Positions 25,665-33,037 are shown, counted from the stretch's first letter. The stretch: DNA of 64,000 nucleotides from CAZYTM01 sp964649725 (GCA_964649725.1 CAZYTM010000003.1:124001-188000); one strand, 5' to 3'. Made by a program: numbers and translations. The notes: generated by a model from the sequence alone, not told the origin.

Positions 25665-26153
25665 ATGAAATTGATTCCTTCTCGAAAATTATCGTTTGAA
25701 AGCAAATTAGAGCCAACAACATTTCTTCAAAAGCTCAAGAGCTGTACAGAGCCTCATAAGAGCGGCTTTAAGCTTGGTGTAAGGAAGGACTTCGAAGGAG
25801 AAATCTTTGAAGACGGCAGCTTTCATTTAACCTTTCGTGACAGTTATTCACGAGGTATGAGAGTTAATGGTACTGTTTCAGCTTGCCGAGACGGGTCTTC
25901 TGTTCGAATGAGTATTCATTTGCCAAGAATGACCCAGGCTTTTGGCCTAAGCTTCGGTTGGGGAACATTTATTATTCTTCTTGCTGGGACTTCAATTATT
26001 ATCGTTGATAAAACACATGCTTCAATAGCAGGAATAATGAAAGTATTTGGGATAATCAGCATGCCATTACTGCTTGCTTACGGAATAATGGTAGGAGGGC
26101 TTTGGCAGGGGGTTGGAACAATAAAAGAATATTTTGAGGAAAACTTCCGCTGA
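25665..26153 (+). CDS. Membrane protein with cytoplasmic N-terminal domain (cassette)
   Basis: 162 residues. The first 95 are beta-rich and soluble ('GEIFEDGSFHLTFRD'). Two membrane helices follow at about 100-118 and 128-148, and the tail is short. This soluble-domain-plus-hairpin layout recurs in unknown cassette genes. No family is recognised. There is only a weak purine-rich stretch before the ATG. Confidence 0.65.
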   Translation: MKLIPSRKLSFESKLEPTTFLQKLKSCTEPHKSGFKLGVRKDFEGEIFEDGSFHLTFRDSYSRGMRVNGTVSACRDGSSVRMSIHLPRMTQAFGLSFGWGTFIILLAGTSIIIVDKTHASIAGIMKVFGIISMPLLLAYGIMVGGLWQGVGTIKEYFEENFR

Positions 26154-26179
26154 TAACTCCAGTTGCCAAGTCTGGTAGA

Positions 26180-26254
26180 GCCTAACGTGGGCATGCACAA
26201 CGGACCGGCTCCAGCTCTGCTTCCGCCGCCCGGTGATGCCCGAAACCGTTAGGC
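26180..26254 (+). other. attC5 recombination site
   Basis: Cores GCCTAAC (26180) and GTTAGGC (26248). The arms GGGCAT/ATGCCC and ACCGG/CCGGT are complementary. Confidence 0.92.
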
Positions 26255-26260
26255 GAATTA

Positions 26261-26557
26261 ATGGAAAACACATTTTCACATACAAAAATGACAACGATAT
26301 GGCTTATTGCTTCGTTTGCAATTGGGATTGTAGTTTCATGGCAGTCCGAATCTGGATTCATACATGTCGGAGAAATTGGTCTTGAAACAATTATTTTTGG
26401 TGGAGTGTTAGGTTGTTTTAGTACTAGACGCTTCTTTTCATGGAATAAAAAAGTTGACCCAAGCCAGCTTGAAGGAATTCTTGGCTGGTCTGGTGCCGCT
26501 CTAATGGTGGCTGCTATTATTGGCTATGCTCTTCGTGTAGCTTTGGGAAAAGCCTGA
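26261..26557 (+). CDS. Small membrane protein (cassette)
   Basis: 98 residues with three hydrophobic segments (about 11-28, 38-52 and 71-92) and little soluble sequence. No family is recognised. It starts six bases after attC5, with no evident Shine-Dalgarno sequence. Confidence 0.6.
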   Translation: MENTFSHTKMTTIWLIASFAIGIVVSWQSESGFIHVGEIGLETIIFGGVLGCFSTRRFFSWNKKVDPSQLEGILGWSGAALMVAAIIGYALRVALGKA

Positions 26558-26571
26558 ACTGAAAAATAAAC

Positions 26572-26629
26572 GCCTAACCAGACAGAAGCAGCGGCCAAAA
26601 ACCGCCGCTGTTCTGCCAAACCGTTGGCC
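26572..26629 (+). other. attC6 recombination site
   Basis: 5' core GCCTAAC (26572) is exact. The 3' core GTTGGCC (26623) deviates at one base. The arms CAGCGG and CCGCTG pair. The inner sequence is nearly the same as attC11. Confidence 0.88.
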
Positions 26630-26662
26630 AGAAAATAATAAGAGATCGTGGAGAGACAGACT

Positions 26663-27379
26663 ATGGCAAATGGCGCTGGTTCATCTGATTGTTGGGGGTG
26701 TCGTTTTGTTATCTCAGTTGAAGACAGAAAAGAGTGCGGAAAACACCATTTCATCATTCCTAGATTAACAAATGAAAAATTATGTAATGACTGGCAAGAC
26801 AACAAAAACCATACAAGTCATCACTTTCAAAATTTGTCACCTGGAATATTGTACTATTTTTCGTATGCATCTAATCAACCGCCCGCTCCACTTGACCAAT
26901 TTGAATATTTCAAAAAGCAGATCGAATATATTTCTCTAACCCTCGTGTATGACACTGAATTTGGTTGGTCGATTTACTGCGTAAATGAAAACAAAGGAAT
27001 TCAATATGATGTGCAGGAAACCGTTACGCTAATACTAGATGACTCTCGTTTATCTTTTGAAGTAGCTGAGGCTACAAGGTTATTCTATGGTCTCAGTGAG
27101 CAAAACAATGGCAGAGGATGGTCAAAAGACATCCAAAAGATAATTCATTACCCCTCTGACCCTGTTGTTTTATATAAATGGCTCAATAAGCAATTTGATG
27201 TAGAAGCAATTCTTTACAAATTCTCACATGCACGAAGCATGCTTTATTCCCCAATCGCCAAAATATTCATTCTTTGTGAATCAGATAAGTCAGAAAACAC
27301 ATTACGACTTAAACCAGATATCCCGATGTACGGAGAACTCGCTAGGGATCACAATGGAAGAAGCCCAGCATTACAATAA
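26663..27379 (+). CDS. Unrecognised protein with Cys/His-rich N-terminus (cassette)
   Basis: 238 residues, soluble. The N-terminus 'CWGC' followed by 'ECGKHH' could bind a metal. The middle is beta-rich ('LTLVYDTEFGWSIYCV') and the rest helical. I chose the ATG at 26663, with GGAGAGA upstream, over a GTG at 26648. No family is recognised. It is very AT-rich. Confidence 0.65.
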   Translation: MANGAGSSDCWGCRFVISVEDRKECGKHHFIIPRLTNEKLCNDWQDNKNHTSHHFQNLSPGILYYFSYASNQPPAPLDQFEYFKKQIEYISLTLVYDTEFGWSIYCVNENKGIQYDVQETVTLILDDSRLSFEVAEATRLFYGLSEQNNGRGWSKDIQKIIHYPSDPVVLYKWLNKQFDVEAILYKFSHARSMLYSPIAKIFILCESDKSENTLRLKPDIPMYGELARDHNGRSPALQ

Positions 27380-27414
27380 TTAGTTCTAAGTACAGTCTAG
27401 CGGCAGATGAAATA

Positions 27415-27486
27415 GCCCAACAATCGGCGGCACGCAGTCGGCGCGGAAAAGCCTCGCGCCGCTGGTGCGCCTCATAACCGTTGTGC
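27415..27486 (+). other. attC7 recombination site
   Basis: 5' core GCCCAAC (27415) is exact. The 3' core GTTGTGC (27480) has one mismatch. Short GCGC-rich inner arms pair. The site is placed correctly between two genes. Confidence 0.78.
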
Positions 27487-27500
27487 CACAAGAGATAAAA

Positions 27501-27935
27501 ATGAATCAACAATACAAAGTCATACTGATCGTCGAGCCAGCATTCGGAGAGCGTTTGGCTGAGTTGCCCCCTCATGTCCCCGTTTGGATAATCGAATCTG
27601 AGTTAAATAGCCCGGTCGCGGGACTTCTACGGGAAAAAAGGCATGAGGAAAACCATCTGACAGGAATTACCACTTTCAAGCCAGACGTGACCTTATCCCC
27701 CGAAGGACAGGCAATTTCGATGCTTGAGCCAGTAGACCTTCATCACGGAGAATTTTCAGCAGATCCGCCGTATTCAATTCTGGAGGTCATTGGCTGCACC
27801 GCAATTGATGCAATGAGTAAGGAGCTTCTAGAGTATGGTTTCGTTATTTCCGAGATTACGAAAGAGGGTTTCGTTGCGAAGCGAACAGAGAGGCACAACC
27901 AGGAAGATGCAGCGGGCCAAACTACCGCTCGGTGA
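27501..27935 (+). CDS. Unrecognised small soluble protein (cassette)
   Basis: 144 residues. A beta-strand start (KVILIVEPAF) and 'VPVWIIES' resemble the opening of a Rossmann-like or ferredoxin-like fold. No family is certain. The stop codon falls inside attC8, so the last 14 or so residues come from the recombination site and would change if a different cassette were joined. AGAGATAAAA precedes the ATG. An earlier in-frame start would run through attC7. Confidence 0.65.
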   Translation: MNQQYKVILIVEPAFGERLAELPPHVPVWIIESELNSPVAGLLREKRHEENHLTGITTFKPDVTLSPEGQAISMLEPVDLHHGEFSADPPYSILEVIGCTAIDAMSKELLEYGFVISEITKEGFVAKRTERHNQEDAAGQTTAR

Positions 27936-27953
27936 TCTCCCGGCCCGTTGAAC
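27893..27953 (+). other. attC8 recombination site
   Basis: The 5' core GCACAAC (27893) has one mismatch. The 3' core GTTGAAC (27947) is exact. Inner arms CGGGCC and CGGCCC are near complements. It overlaps the end of the upstream gene. Confidence 0.75.
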
Positions 27954-27966
27954 ATAAGGAACAAAC

Positions 27967-29112
27967 ATGTCAGCCAACTCACTAAATTTGCGAAGCAAGA
28001 TACATTTCTCGCTCTTAGTTTTGTTGTTAGTCATTCCTTCCGGATGTTGCACATCTAATCTTTGGGCCAAGCATTTTAGTAACGTAGAATCTTCACCAGA
28101 GTTGATAGGTAAATTTGATAGTCTGTATATCAATAGCAAGGATCATAGAGTTTGCATCCCCTATCAGCCTCATATCAAGGACGAATACCAGCAACATTCG
28201 CTTCTCATAAACGCAGGGAAATACTATAAATTGGACATCGCACAGGAGATTTTGCGTAACAATAACGATGTTAAAATAACATCCATTATCACAAATATTC
28301 AGCAATATAAACCATTACGCGATCGTGTAAAAAAGCAGGCGGTGTTGTATTTATTCTGGAGTATACCCGATGCCAATATCGCATTTGAAAAAGATGAGAA
28401 TGGATATTATTTCGAAAGGATTATGCAAGAGAAATATGAGAAAGACAGACAAGAAGTATTAAAAAGAAAAGGAGATGCGTATGTAGCACGAATTGGATTA
28501 ACAGTCGGCGAAGAGGAGTTACTTAAGAAGATCATCCAAGATAAATGGAAGGCCAAGTTCGGACATACTTTTGATGCAGGATTATTACCAGTTGCCTGGA
28601 TCGACCGACAAGGTCAAGTAGTCGCACCAAGTGCAGAAAATGAATCTACTAGGACGCTCAAAACAGATGATATCTTCGGCATCGTTGCAGAAATTAGACC
28701 TGCGTTAAATGGATATAAATATATCCGGTTACAGTTTAACGTTAAGAAGCATATTAGCTATGCTACACATAGATCATTTGTTCCCTATGAAGAACCCCGC
28801 ATTTTGAATGTTGCGGGTGACGATAATTATTTTTACGTCTTCGGAGCACTCCCAAGTAATGGGCGGCTATGGCAGGATGACGTAATCGATACTGTTTTAA
28901 GAAATGAAGATTGCAATACGAAATCACCGGATTGGATATCGCTTCCGCTTAAGGGTTTTTCCTCCACAATTTACTCAAATAATAGGGACGAACAACTAAC
29001 ATACAAGAATCCACTGCTGGTTAGAGCTATTGCATCACCGTTTACTGTCGCCGCAGATATCGTCACTTTTCCGTTACAGTTGATAATAATTATATATGGG
29101 CCAAAAGGTTAA
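27967..29112 (+). CDS. Large predicted lipoprotein (cassette)
   Basis: 381 residues, large for a cassette gene. Residues about 12-26 form a lipoprotein signal ('VIPSGC', Cys27 lipidated). The middle is charged and helical, with alternating strand regions. The last 30 residues 'ASPFTVAADIVTFPLQL' resemble the hydrophobic end of YceK-like lipoproteins. Likely location: outer or inner membrane, periplasmic face. AAGGAAC precedes the ATG. Confidence 0.7.
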   Translation: MSANSLNLRSKIHFSLLVLLLVIPSGCCTSNLWAKHFSNVESSPELIGKFDSLYINSKDHRVCIPYQPHIKDEYQQHSLLINAGKYYKLDIAQEILRNNNDVKITSIITNIQQYKPLRDRVKKQAVLYLFWSIPDANIAFEKDENGYYFERIMQEKYEKDRQEVLKRKGDAYVARIGLTVGEEELLKKIIQDKWKAKFGHTFDAGLLPVAWIDRQGQVVAPSAENESTRTLKTDDIFGIVAEIRPALNGYKYIRLQFNVKKHISYATHRSFVPYEEPRILNVAGDDNYFYVFGALPSNGRLWQDDVIDTVLRNEDCNTKSPDWISLPLKGFSSTIYSNNRDEQLTYKNPLLVRAIASPFTVAADIVTFPLQLIIIIYGPKG

Positions 29113-29129
29113 TCAATTGTTTACACAAG

Positions 29130-29191
29130 GTCCAACCTAGCGTAACAGCAGCTTCCGCTGCGCTTCGCTGCTGTACTCTCATGCGTTAGCC
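29130..29191 (+). other. attC9 recombination site
   Basis: Cores GTCCAAC (29130) and GTTAGCC (29185, one mismatch). ACAGCAGC and GCTGCTGT form a perfect eight-base arm. Confidence 0.9.
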
Positions 29192-29214
29192 AGAAAAAAA
29201 TATGGAGAGAATCA

Positions 29215-29631
29215 ATGGAGCAAAACCGAAGAAGAATTGAACCATTTTGCTTATTCGGCACCGACTCCATCATCTACACAAAAGAAGAGGCTGCAAAGGT
29301 GGCGGTTGATAACAGCTACTACTTCATAGTTGCTGGGTGCTTAATCTTAGCGATTGCCGCTATGTCCCTCTGGAAGCCACTCCCAAAATTTTCCACGCCA
29401 TATCTTGTAGTTAACGCCGCTTCTTACATCGTTTTAGCTTTTGCACTCAGAACGAAAAAAAGCAGGATAGCATCAATACTTCTCCTGATTGGAGTAGTCT
29501 GGACTTTAATTCCCAGGCTGACTCAGTTCGACATCGGAGGGACGTTTATTTTCAACCTTCTTCTTGTTGCCGCAGCATCGCGCTCAGTAAAGGCAACTTT
29601 TTTCTTTAACAAAAAGAGTGAAGAAACATAG
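29215..29631 (+). CDS. Small membrane protein (cassette)
   Basis: 138 residues. After a 30-residue cytoplasmic start, four hydrophobic segments follow (about 35-50, 62-77, 85-97 and 105-120), ending in a basic tail. It resembles other unnamed membrane proteins of the array in layout only. GGAGAG lies before the ATG. Confidence 0.65.
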   Translation: MEQNRRRIEPFCLFGTDSIIYTKEEAAKVAVDNSYYFIVAGCLILAIAAMSLWKPLPKFSTPYLVVNAASYIVLAFALRTKKSRIASILLLIGVVWTLIPRLTQFDIGGTFIFNLLLVAAASRSVKATFFFNKKSEET

Positions 29632-29701
29632 GCTAACAGCGGCGTAGACACTGACGCAGCAAAAAACCGCGCCGCGCAGGTCACGCCGCGACACGTTGAA
29701 C
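29631..29701 (+). other. attC10 recombination site
   Basis: The 5' core GGCTAAC (29631) has one mismatch. The 3' core GTTGAAC (29695) is exact. Arms CGGCGT and ACGCCG pair. It shares most of its sequence with attC12. Confidence 0.9.
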
Positions 29702-29714
29702 AAGGAGAAACAAC

Positions 29715-30452
29715 ATGGGAATGTTTTTGGCACTTTCAGGAGTAATGGATGCTCCTCAGGTAGATGTTCAAAATGTGTTGTTGGACTTTGCACAAAGTCG
29801 GTCTGGTGGTTTAGAACTGATTCAAGAATCAACAGATGGTCCAAATATCGGAGTAATTTCCCGAACAGGAAAGAACACGACAATTATTTACCCTAATGGT
29901 TTCTGTGAATGGGATGATGCTTCCAAGCACATTTCTGCTTGTCTAAGCAAAACGGTTTTTTCGCTCCACATCCATGATGGTGACCTATGGATGTTCGTCT
30001 TGTTTAATAACGGCAACGAAATAGGACGCTTCAATCCTGTACCTGAGTACTGGGAAGAATTGGACCCAGAGGTGAAAGCAACGTGGAAAGGTGACGCCGA
30101 ATTGATTTCAGGCGTAATTCCAAACATCTCACCAAATGCTATCGCGAAATACTTTGTTGAATGGGATCTTGAACAAGAGGAAGAACTGAAAGCTTATCCT
30201 GATGACGAATTCGCTATCGGTGATTGCTGGCAGATATGTGATTTCATGAAGAAGCTCGGACTTGAGTATCCAATGGGGCCTGACGGAGATATCTTGGGAG
30301 ACACTTTCCAATTGTGGACTAAAGAGTTTAGGCGTCGCCGTGTTAGCAACAAAAAACCAATAGAACCACCTTCTATTACAGCAACCACTATCACCGCCCC
30401 TGCCCCAGCTTCTCCCACTCCGCCATGTAAGCCATGGTGGAAGTTATGGTAA
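29715..30452 (+). CDS. Unrecognised protein, possibly immunity-like (cassette)
   Basis: 245 residues, soluble. The start 'MGMFLALSGVMDAP', the mixed fold and 'LWMFVLFNNGNEIGRFNPVP' resemble proteins found beside polymorphic toxins, but I cannot name a family. The C-terminus is a threonine/proline-rich linker ending in 'KPWWKLW'. That tail could be a membrane-active or protein-contact tag. AAGGAGAAAC precedes the ATG. Confidence 0.6.
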   Translation: MGMFLALSGVMDAPQVDVQNVLLDFAQSRSGGLELIQESTDGPNIGVISRTGKNTTIIYPNGFCEWDDASKHISACLSKTVFSLHIHDGDLWMFVLFNNGNEIGRFNPVPEYWEELDPEVKATWKGDAELISGVIPNISPNAIAKYFVEWDLEQEEELKAYPDDEFAIGDCWQICDFMKKLGLEYPMGPDGDILGDTFQLWTKEFRRRRVSNKKPIEPPSITATTITAPAPASPTPPCKPWWKLW

Positions 30453-30510
30453 AAATCAATAGTCAGCCCCGGAGGGGTCTTGCAGTTGGAAATTGGACAT
30501 AAAGTCGAAT

Positions 30511-30568
30511 GTTCAACCAGGAAGAAGCAGCGGCCTAAATCCGCCGCTGTTCTCCCGAACCGTTAGTT
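30511..30568 (+). other. attC11 recombination site
   Basis: Cores GTTCAAC (30511) and GTTAGTT (30562, one mismatch). AGCAGCGG and CCGCTGTT pair. The inner part is nearly the same as attC6. Confidence 0.88.
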
Positions 30569-30580
30569 TAAGGATAATCG

Positions 30581-30883
30581 ATGCAGAGCAAAAGAGAGTG
30601 GATTGCGAAATGGTTCTCAGGAGTTGGTATTGCCGGGTTACTGCTTTCTTGTCTCATGCTATTCCCACAAGCTAAAAAATCAATAAATAACTATCAACAA
30701 TTATATACCTTAGCGTTATCAGTTTCAGCTATCGCAATACTGATTGGAAGACTGCTTGCTGGGGTCATTTACGCTGGCGGAATGCCAATTAGACGGTCAG
30801 ACCGTCCAGTTATGTATTGGGCATTGATTGTCGCGTTCTTGTTGTTTTCATTGAGTATCATCCGATCAATCATTAAAAACTAA
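30581..30883 (+). CDS. Small membrane protein (cassette)
   Basis: 100 residues with three membrane helices (about 11-28, 43-65 and 79-95) and short polar loops. No family is recognised. Its stop codon is a few bases before attC12. AAGGATAA lies near the start. Confidence 0.65.
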   Translation: MQSKREWIAKWFSGVGIAGLLLSCLMLFPQAKKSINNYQQLYTLALSVSAIAILIGRLLAGVIYAGGMPIRRSDRPVMYWALIVAFLLFSLSIIRSIIKN

Positions 30884-30945
30884 CCACGGCGCTGACGCTG
30901 ACGCGGCAAACACCGCCGCGCAGGTCACGCCGCGACACGTTGGCC
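30878..30945 (+). other. attC12 recombination site
   Basis: 5' core AACTAAC (30878, one mismatch) and 3' core GTTGGCC (30939, one mismatch). The GC-rich inner arms pair. The site closely matches attC10 over its right half, 'AGGTCACGCCGCGACACGTT'. Confidence 0.85.
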
Positions 30946-30977
30946 AGGATAACCACGGAAGAAATATATAGGAAAAT

Positions 30978-31496
30978 ATGCATATGCCTGAAAACAATAG
31001 AGTTGATGGAATTCAGAGCCTCAAGCTAAATACCAAAATTAATGACTTTCTTATTACGCTAAATGCACCAGATGAGTTTAAGTATCTATTCAAGATGCCT
31101 AACAATTTTTATTCTCAAGGCTCACCTGAAAGTCCTGGCTCTTGGCCCAATTTTGAGAATAGAAAACTATTGCCATTATGGGAGCATTTTGAGCAGGTTT
31201 TTGCAGTAGACACTAGCGATAACAAAACGGAATACCTGTCCTTTTACCTAGAAGCTCCTGATGAACCAACTATCTACGGCACTTCTGTCTTTCTTCCAAT
31301 CTTCCATATGCTTGAACTACATGTCTGGGAGTATGGAGGTGAAAGTAAAGAGGCAAAAGAAGCGTATGAATTTGCAAAGTCTTTAGGTTTTCCACGATTA
31401 GATGTGTTTCAAGCACTCCTAATTAACCATATTAGCTGCACTGACAGTCAAATTGATGTGTATCGTGATTTATTGGAAACCATAAACGAGCAGTAG
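30978..31496 (+). CDS. Unrecognised protein, possibly SUKH-like (cassette)
   Basis: 172 residues, soluble and acidic. The central region 'LPLWEHFEQVFAVD' with 'YLSFYLEAPDEP' resembles SUKH/SMI1-KNR4-type immunity proteins, in which a conserved W-x-x-x-F region leads into beta-strands. The match is weak and by eye. It is preceded by AGGAAAAT. Confidence 0.55.
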   Translation: MHMPENNRVDGIQSLKLNTKINDFLITLNAPDEFKYLFKMPNNFYSQGSPESPGSWPNFENRKLLPLWEHFEQVFAVDTSDNKTEYLSFYLEAPDEPTIYGTSVFLPIFHMLELHVWEYGGESKEAKEAYEFAKSLGFPRLDVFQALLINHISCTDSQIDVYRDLLETINEQ

Positions 31497-31577
31497 CGTG
31501 GCAATCGGGGACGGTTCTGATTTTAGTCACTTAGAACAGTAAGTTAGCCGACAATTTATATTTACCGGAGGTTCATA

Positions 31578-31709
31578 ATGCCAAGGATGGCGAGAATTAC
31601 TGCACCATCAATGCTCTATCATATTATCTGCCGTGACAACAATCGAGAAGAGGAAGAGTTTAGACAGAAGATGTCTTTACAGAACGAAAAGGGGGCAGAT
31701 TTATTTTAA
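31578..31709 (+). pseudogene. N-terminal fragment of a REP-associated (Y1) transposase
   Basis: The 43-residue ORF 'MPRMARITAPSMLYHIICRD' plus 'NNRE' is the characteristic start of IS200-like REP-associated tyrosine transposases (usually MPRxAR...HHxxRGNNR). It then ends after about 15 unrelated residues, so the HUH and Tyr parts are missing. A good ribosome site (CGGAGG) remains. Flanking GGGGACGGTTCTGATTTT and GGGGGCAGATTTATTTT may be remnants of its ends. Confidence 0.75.
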
Positions 31710-31711
31710 GG

Positions 31712-31984
31712 TTATAGATTCCGGTAAACCTCTTTACGGTGTCCAACCCTCACAACCCAGATGACCAACTCAGACTCGGTAAAGGTGTATATTATGCGGT
31801 AAACCCCAATTCGGTAACTCCAGAGAGGAGGCTTGAAATCACCTTGCAACTGTTTACCCTGACGGGGATCGTGCACCAGTTTTGTTTCGACCGCTTCCCG
31901 GACAAGTTCGGCTGCTTTGCGTCCGAGACTCTTGAGATCGTGCTTGGTTCCCTTCTCCCAGAGAACGGCATAGACTGGCATCAT
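31712..31984 (-). CDS. RelE/ParE-family toxin
   Basis: 90 residues. It matches the RelE/ParE fold by 'HDPRQGKQLQGDF', 'YRIGVYRIIY' and the C-terminal 'VVRVGHRKEVYR'. Such toxins cleave mRNA at the ribosome or poison gyrase, and the basic C-terminal residues fit the RelE type. Its ATG overlaps the antitoxin stop by four bases (ATGA), so the two are translationally coupled. It is opposite to the other cassettes. Confidence 0.87.
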   Translation of the reverse strand: MMPVYAVLWEKGTKHDLKSLGRKAAELVREAVETKLVHDPRQGKQLQGDFKPPLWSYRIGVYRIIYTFTESELVIWVVRVGHRKEVYRNL

Positions 31985-32226
31985 TTCCTCTTTCGAGCGG
32001 GTTTATCTGCCGGTTTGTCCCATCCAAGATCGCGCCAAAGTTCGTCACTCGTCAGAAAGGTAGGGTTTTCCTGTTCAAGACGGGCAATAGCAATCAGTTT
32101 ATCTTCCATTTCATCAAGAAAGCTGGTGATGGCCCGTTTGACGAAGTAGGACTTGGTACGATTGGTTTCTTTTGCAAGTTTATCAAGACGCGTTTCTGTT
32201 TTTTGGTCAAGTCGTACTGCAAGCAT
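31981..32226 (-). CDS. Ribbon-helix-helix antitoxin of the RelE-like pair
   Basis: 81 residues. 'MLAVRLDQKTETRLDKLAKE' then 'TNRTKSYFVKRAI' is a classical ribbon-helix-helix DNA-binding start, followed by an acidic toxin-binding tail. The antitoxin comes first in the operon, as is normal. The ATG at 32226 follows a plausible ribosome site; a longer frame up to 32310 is not needed. It probably represses its own promoter in the gap before attC13. Confidence 0.87.
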   Translation of the reverse strand: MLAVRLDQKTETRLDKLAKETNRTKSYFVKRAITSFLDEMEDKLIAIARLEQENPTFLTSDELWRDLGWDKPADKPARKRK

Positions 32227-32304
32227 AGTCTGCCCCCTGATCTTGTTATACACTGTAATACACTTTACCAAAGAATGATGGCTTAAGCAACTTGTAAATG
32301 AAGA

Positions 32305-32366
32305 TGCCAACTAAGCGCAGCAACAGTCGGCAACAAACGCCGCCGGTGTGCTCACTGCCGTTAAGC
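32305..32366 (+). other. attC13 recombination site (degenerate 5' core)
   Basis: 3' core GTTAAGC (32360) is exact. The 5' core TGCCAAC (32305) has two mismatches. Inner GGC/GCC arms pair. The position between the toxin-antitoxin pair and the next gene supports the call. Confidence 0.7.
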
Positions 32367-32413
32367 GGAAAATTATTTGATGACAAAAGGCACACCTTGA
32401 GGTATCGTAAATC

Positions 32414-32689
32414 ATGAAACATTTCCGCTGGAACCATGGAAAAAATGCATCACTGAAGAGCGAACGAGACATCTCCTTCGAACAAATTGTACTTGCTATC
32501 GAAGGGAATGGACTGCTGGATACCATCATTCACCCAAATCTTGAAAGGTATCCAAATCAATCTGTGTTTGTTGTGGCATTCGAAGGCTATGTTTATCTGG
32601 TGCCATTTGTGGAAGAAGCTGAATTCTATTTTTTAAAAACGGTAATCCCGAGTCGGAGGGCAACGAAGGATTACCAGCAAAGGAGTTGA
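32414..32689 (+). CDS. BrnT-like toxin of a type II toxin-antitoxin pair
   Basis: 91 residues. The pattern 'WNHGKNASLKSERDISFEQI' and 'VYLVPFVEEAEFYFLKTVIP' fits the BrnT-like (RelE superfamily) group that pairs with CopG-type antitoxins. The stop codon overlaps the antitoxin start by four bases. Here the toxin precedes the antitoxin. It reads with the cassette direction. Confidence 0.75.
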   Translation: MKHFRWNHGKNASLKSERDISFEQIVLAIEGNGLLDTIIHPNLERYPNQSVFVVAFEGYVYLVPFVEEAEFYFLKTVIPSRRATKDYQQRS

Positions 32690-33021
32690 ATATGAAGAAA
32701 ATCAAGCTTGATGATTATGAAAAAGAAATACTCGATGCTTATGAAAAGGGGGAGATGAAATCAGCTATCACCTCTGGATCTGATCTTGAAAAGTACCGCT
32801 CAGCGGCGCGCGAAACCTTTATCAAAGATCGGCGTGTTAACATCAGACTCTCCACTCCAGACTTGATGGACATTCAGGAAAGGGCAATTGAAGAGGGAAT
32901 TCCTTATCAGACGCTGATTGCAAGTGTCTTGCATAAGTATGTCAGTGGGCGCCTTGTTGAGACCACCTCTCGCCTGACCACGCGCTCAACCGGTCGCACT
33001 AAGAAACTGCGCACTGGTTAG
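32686..33021 (+). CDS. CopG/BrnA-like antitoxin
   Basis: 111 residues. After a helical acidic start, 'RRVNIRLSTPDLMDIQERAI' then 'EEGIPYQTLIASVLHKYVSG' is the ribbon-helix-helix core seen in this antitoxin group. The last 15 or so residues (Ser/Thr/Arg-rich) are encoded inside attC14 and do not look like the family, which usually ends near 'KYVSGRL'. So the cassette end has altered its C-terminus. Confidence 0.8.
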   Translation: MNMKKIKLDDYEKEILDAYEKGEMKSAITSGSDLEKYRSAARETFIKDRRVNIRLSTPDLMDIQERAIEEGIPYQTLIASVLHKYVSGRLVETTSRLTTRSTGRTKKLRTG

Positions 33022-33037
33022 AACTCTCCCGTTGAAC
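32984..33037 (+). other. attC14, last site of the array
   Basis: Cores GCTCAAC (32984) and GTTGAAC (33031) match the consensus. Inner arms ACCGGTCGCA and TGCGCACTGGT pair with a bulge. At 54 bases it is the shortest site. Its left end overlaps the antitoxin gene. Confidence 0.72.

Larger units (their letters stand above)
23253..33037 (+). mobile_element. Integron cassette array without an integrase (CALIN)
   Basis: About fourteen attC-like sites of 54-75 bases occur at nearly regular gene-sized spacing, each after one (sometimes two) short genes. Almost all genes read rightwards, as cassettes do. The sites differ in sequence but keep RYYYAAC...GTTRRRY-like ends and internal self-complementarity, which is how attC sites are recognised. 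The genes are AT-rich compared with both flanks and mostly unknown. I found no tyrosine recombinase of the IntI type in 64 kb. The left limit is uncertain: GTTGAGC at 23215-23221 could be the 3' core of an upstream attC or attI. Confidence 0.9.

Noticed and set aside
31501..31560. Extra attC between the cassette gene at 30978 and the transposase fragment
   Set aside because: Only a GTTAGCC core is seen. No matching 5' core or stem lies upstream.
23253..33037. Integron integrase within the array
   Set aside because: No reading frame shows the tyrosine-recombinase R-H-R-Y pattern or the IntI-specific extra domain in the window.
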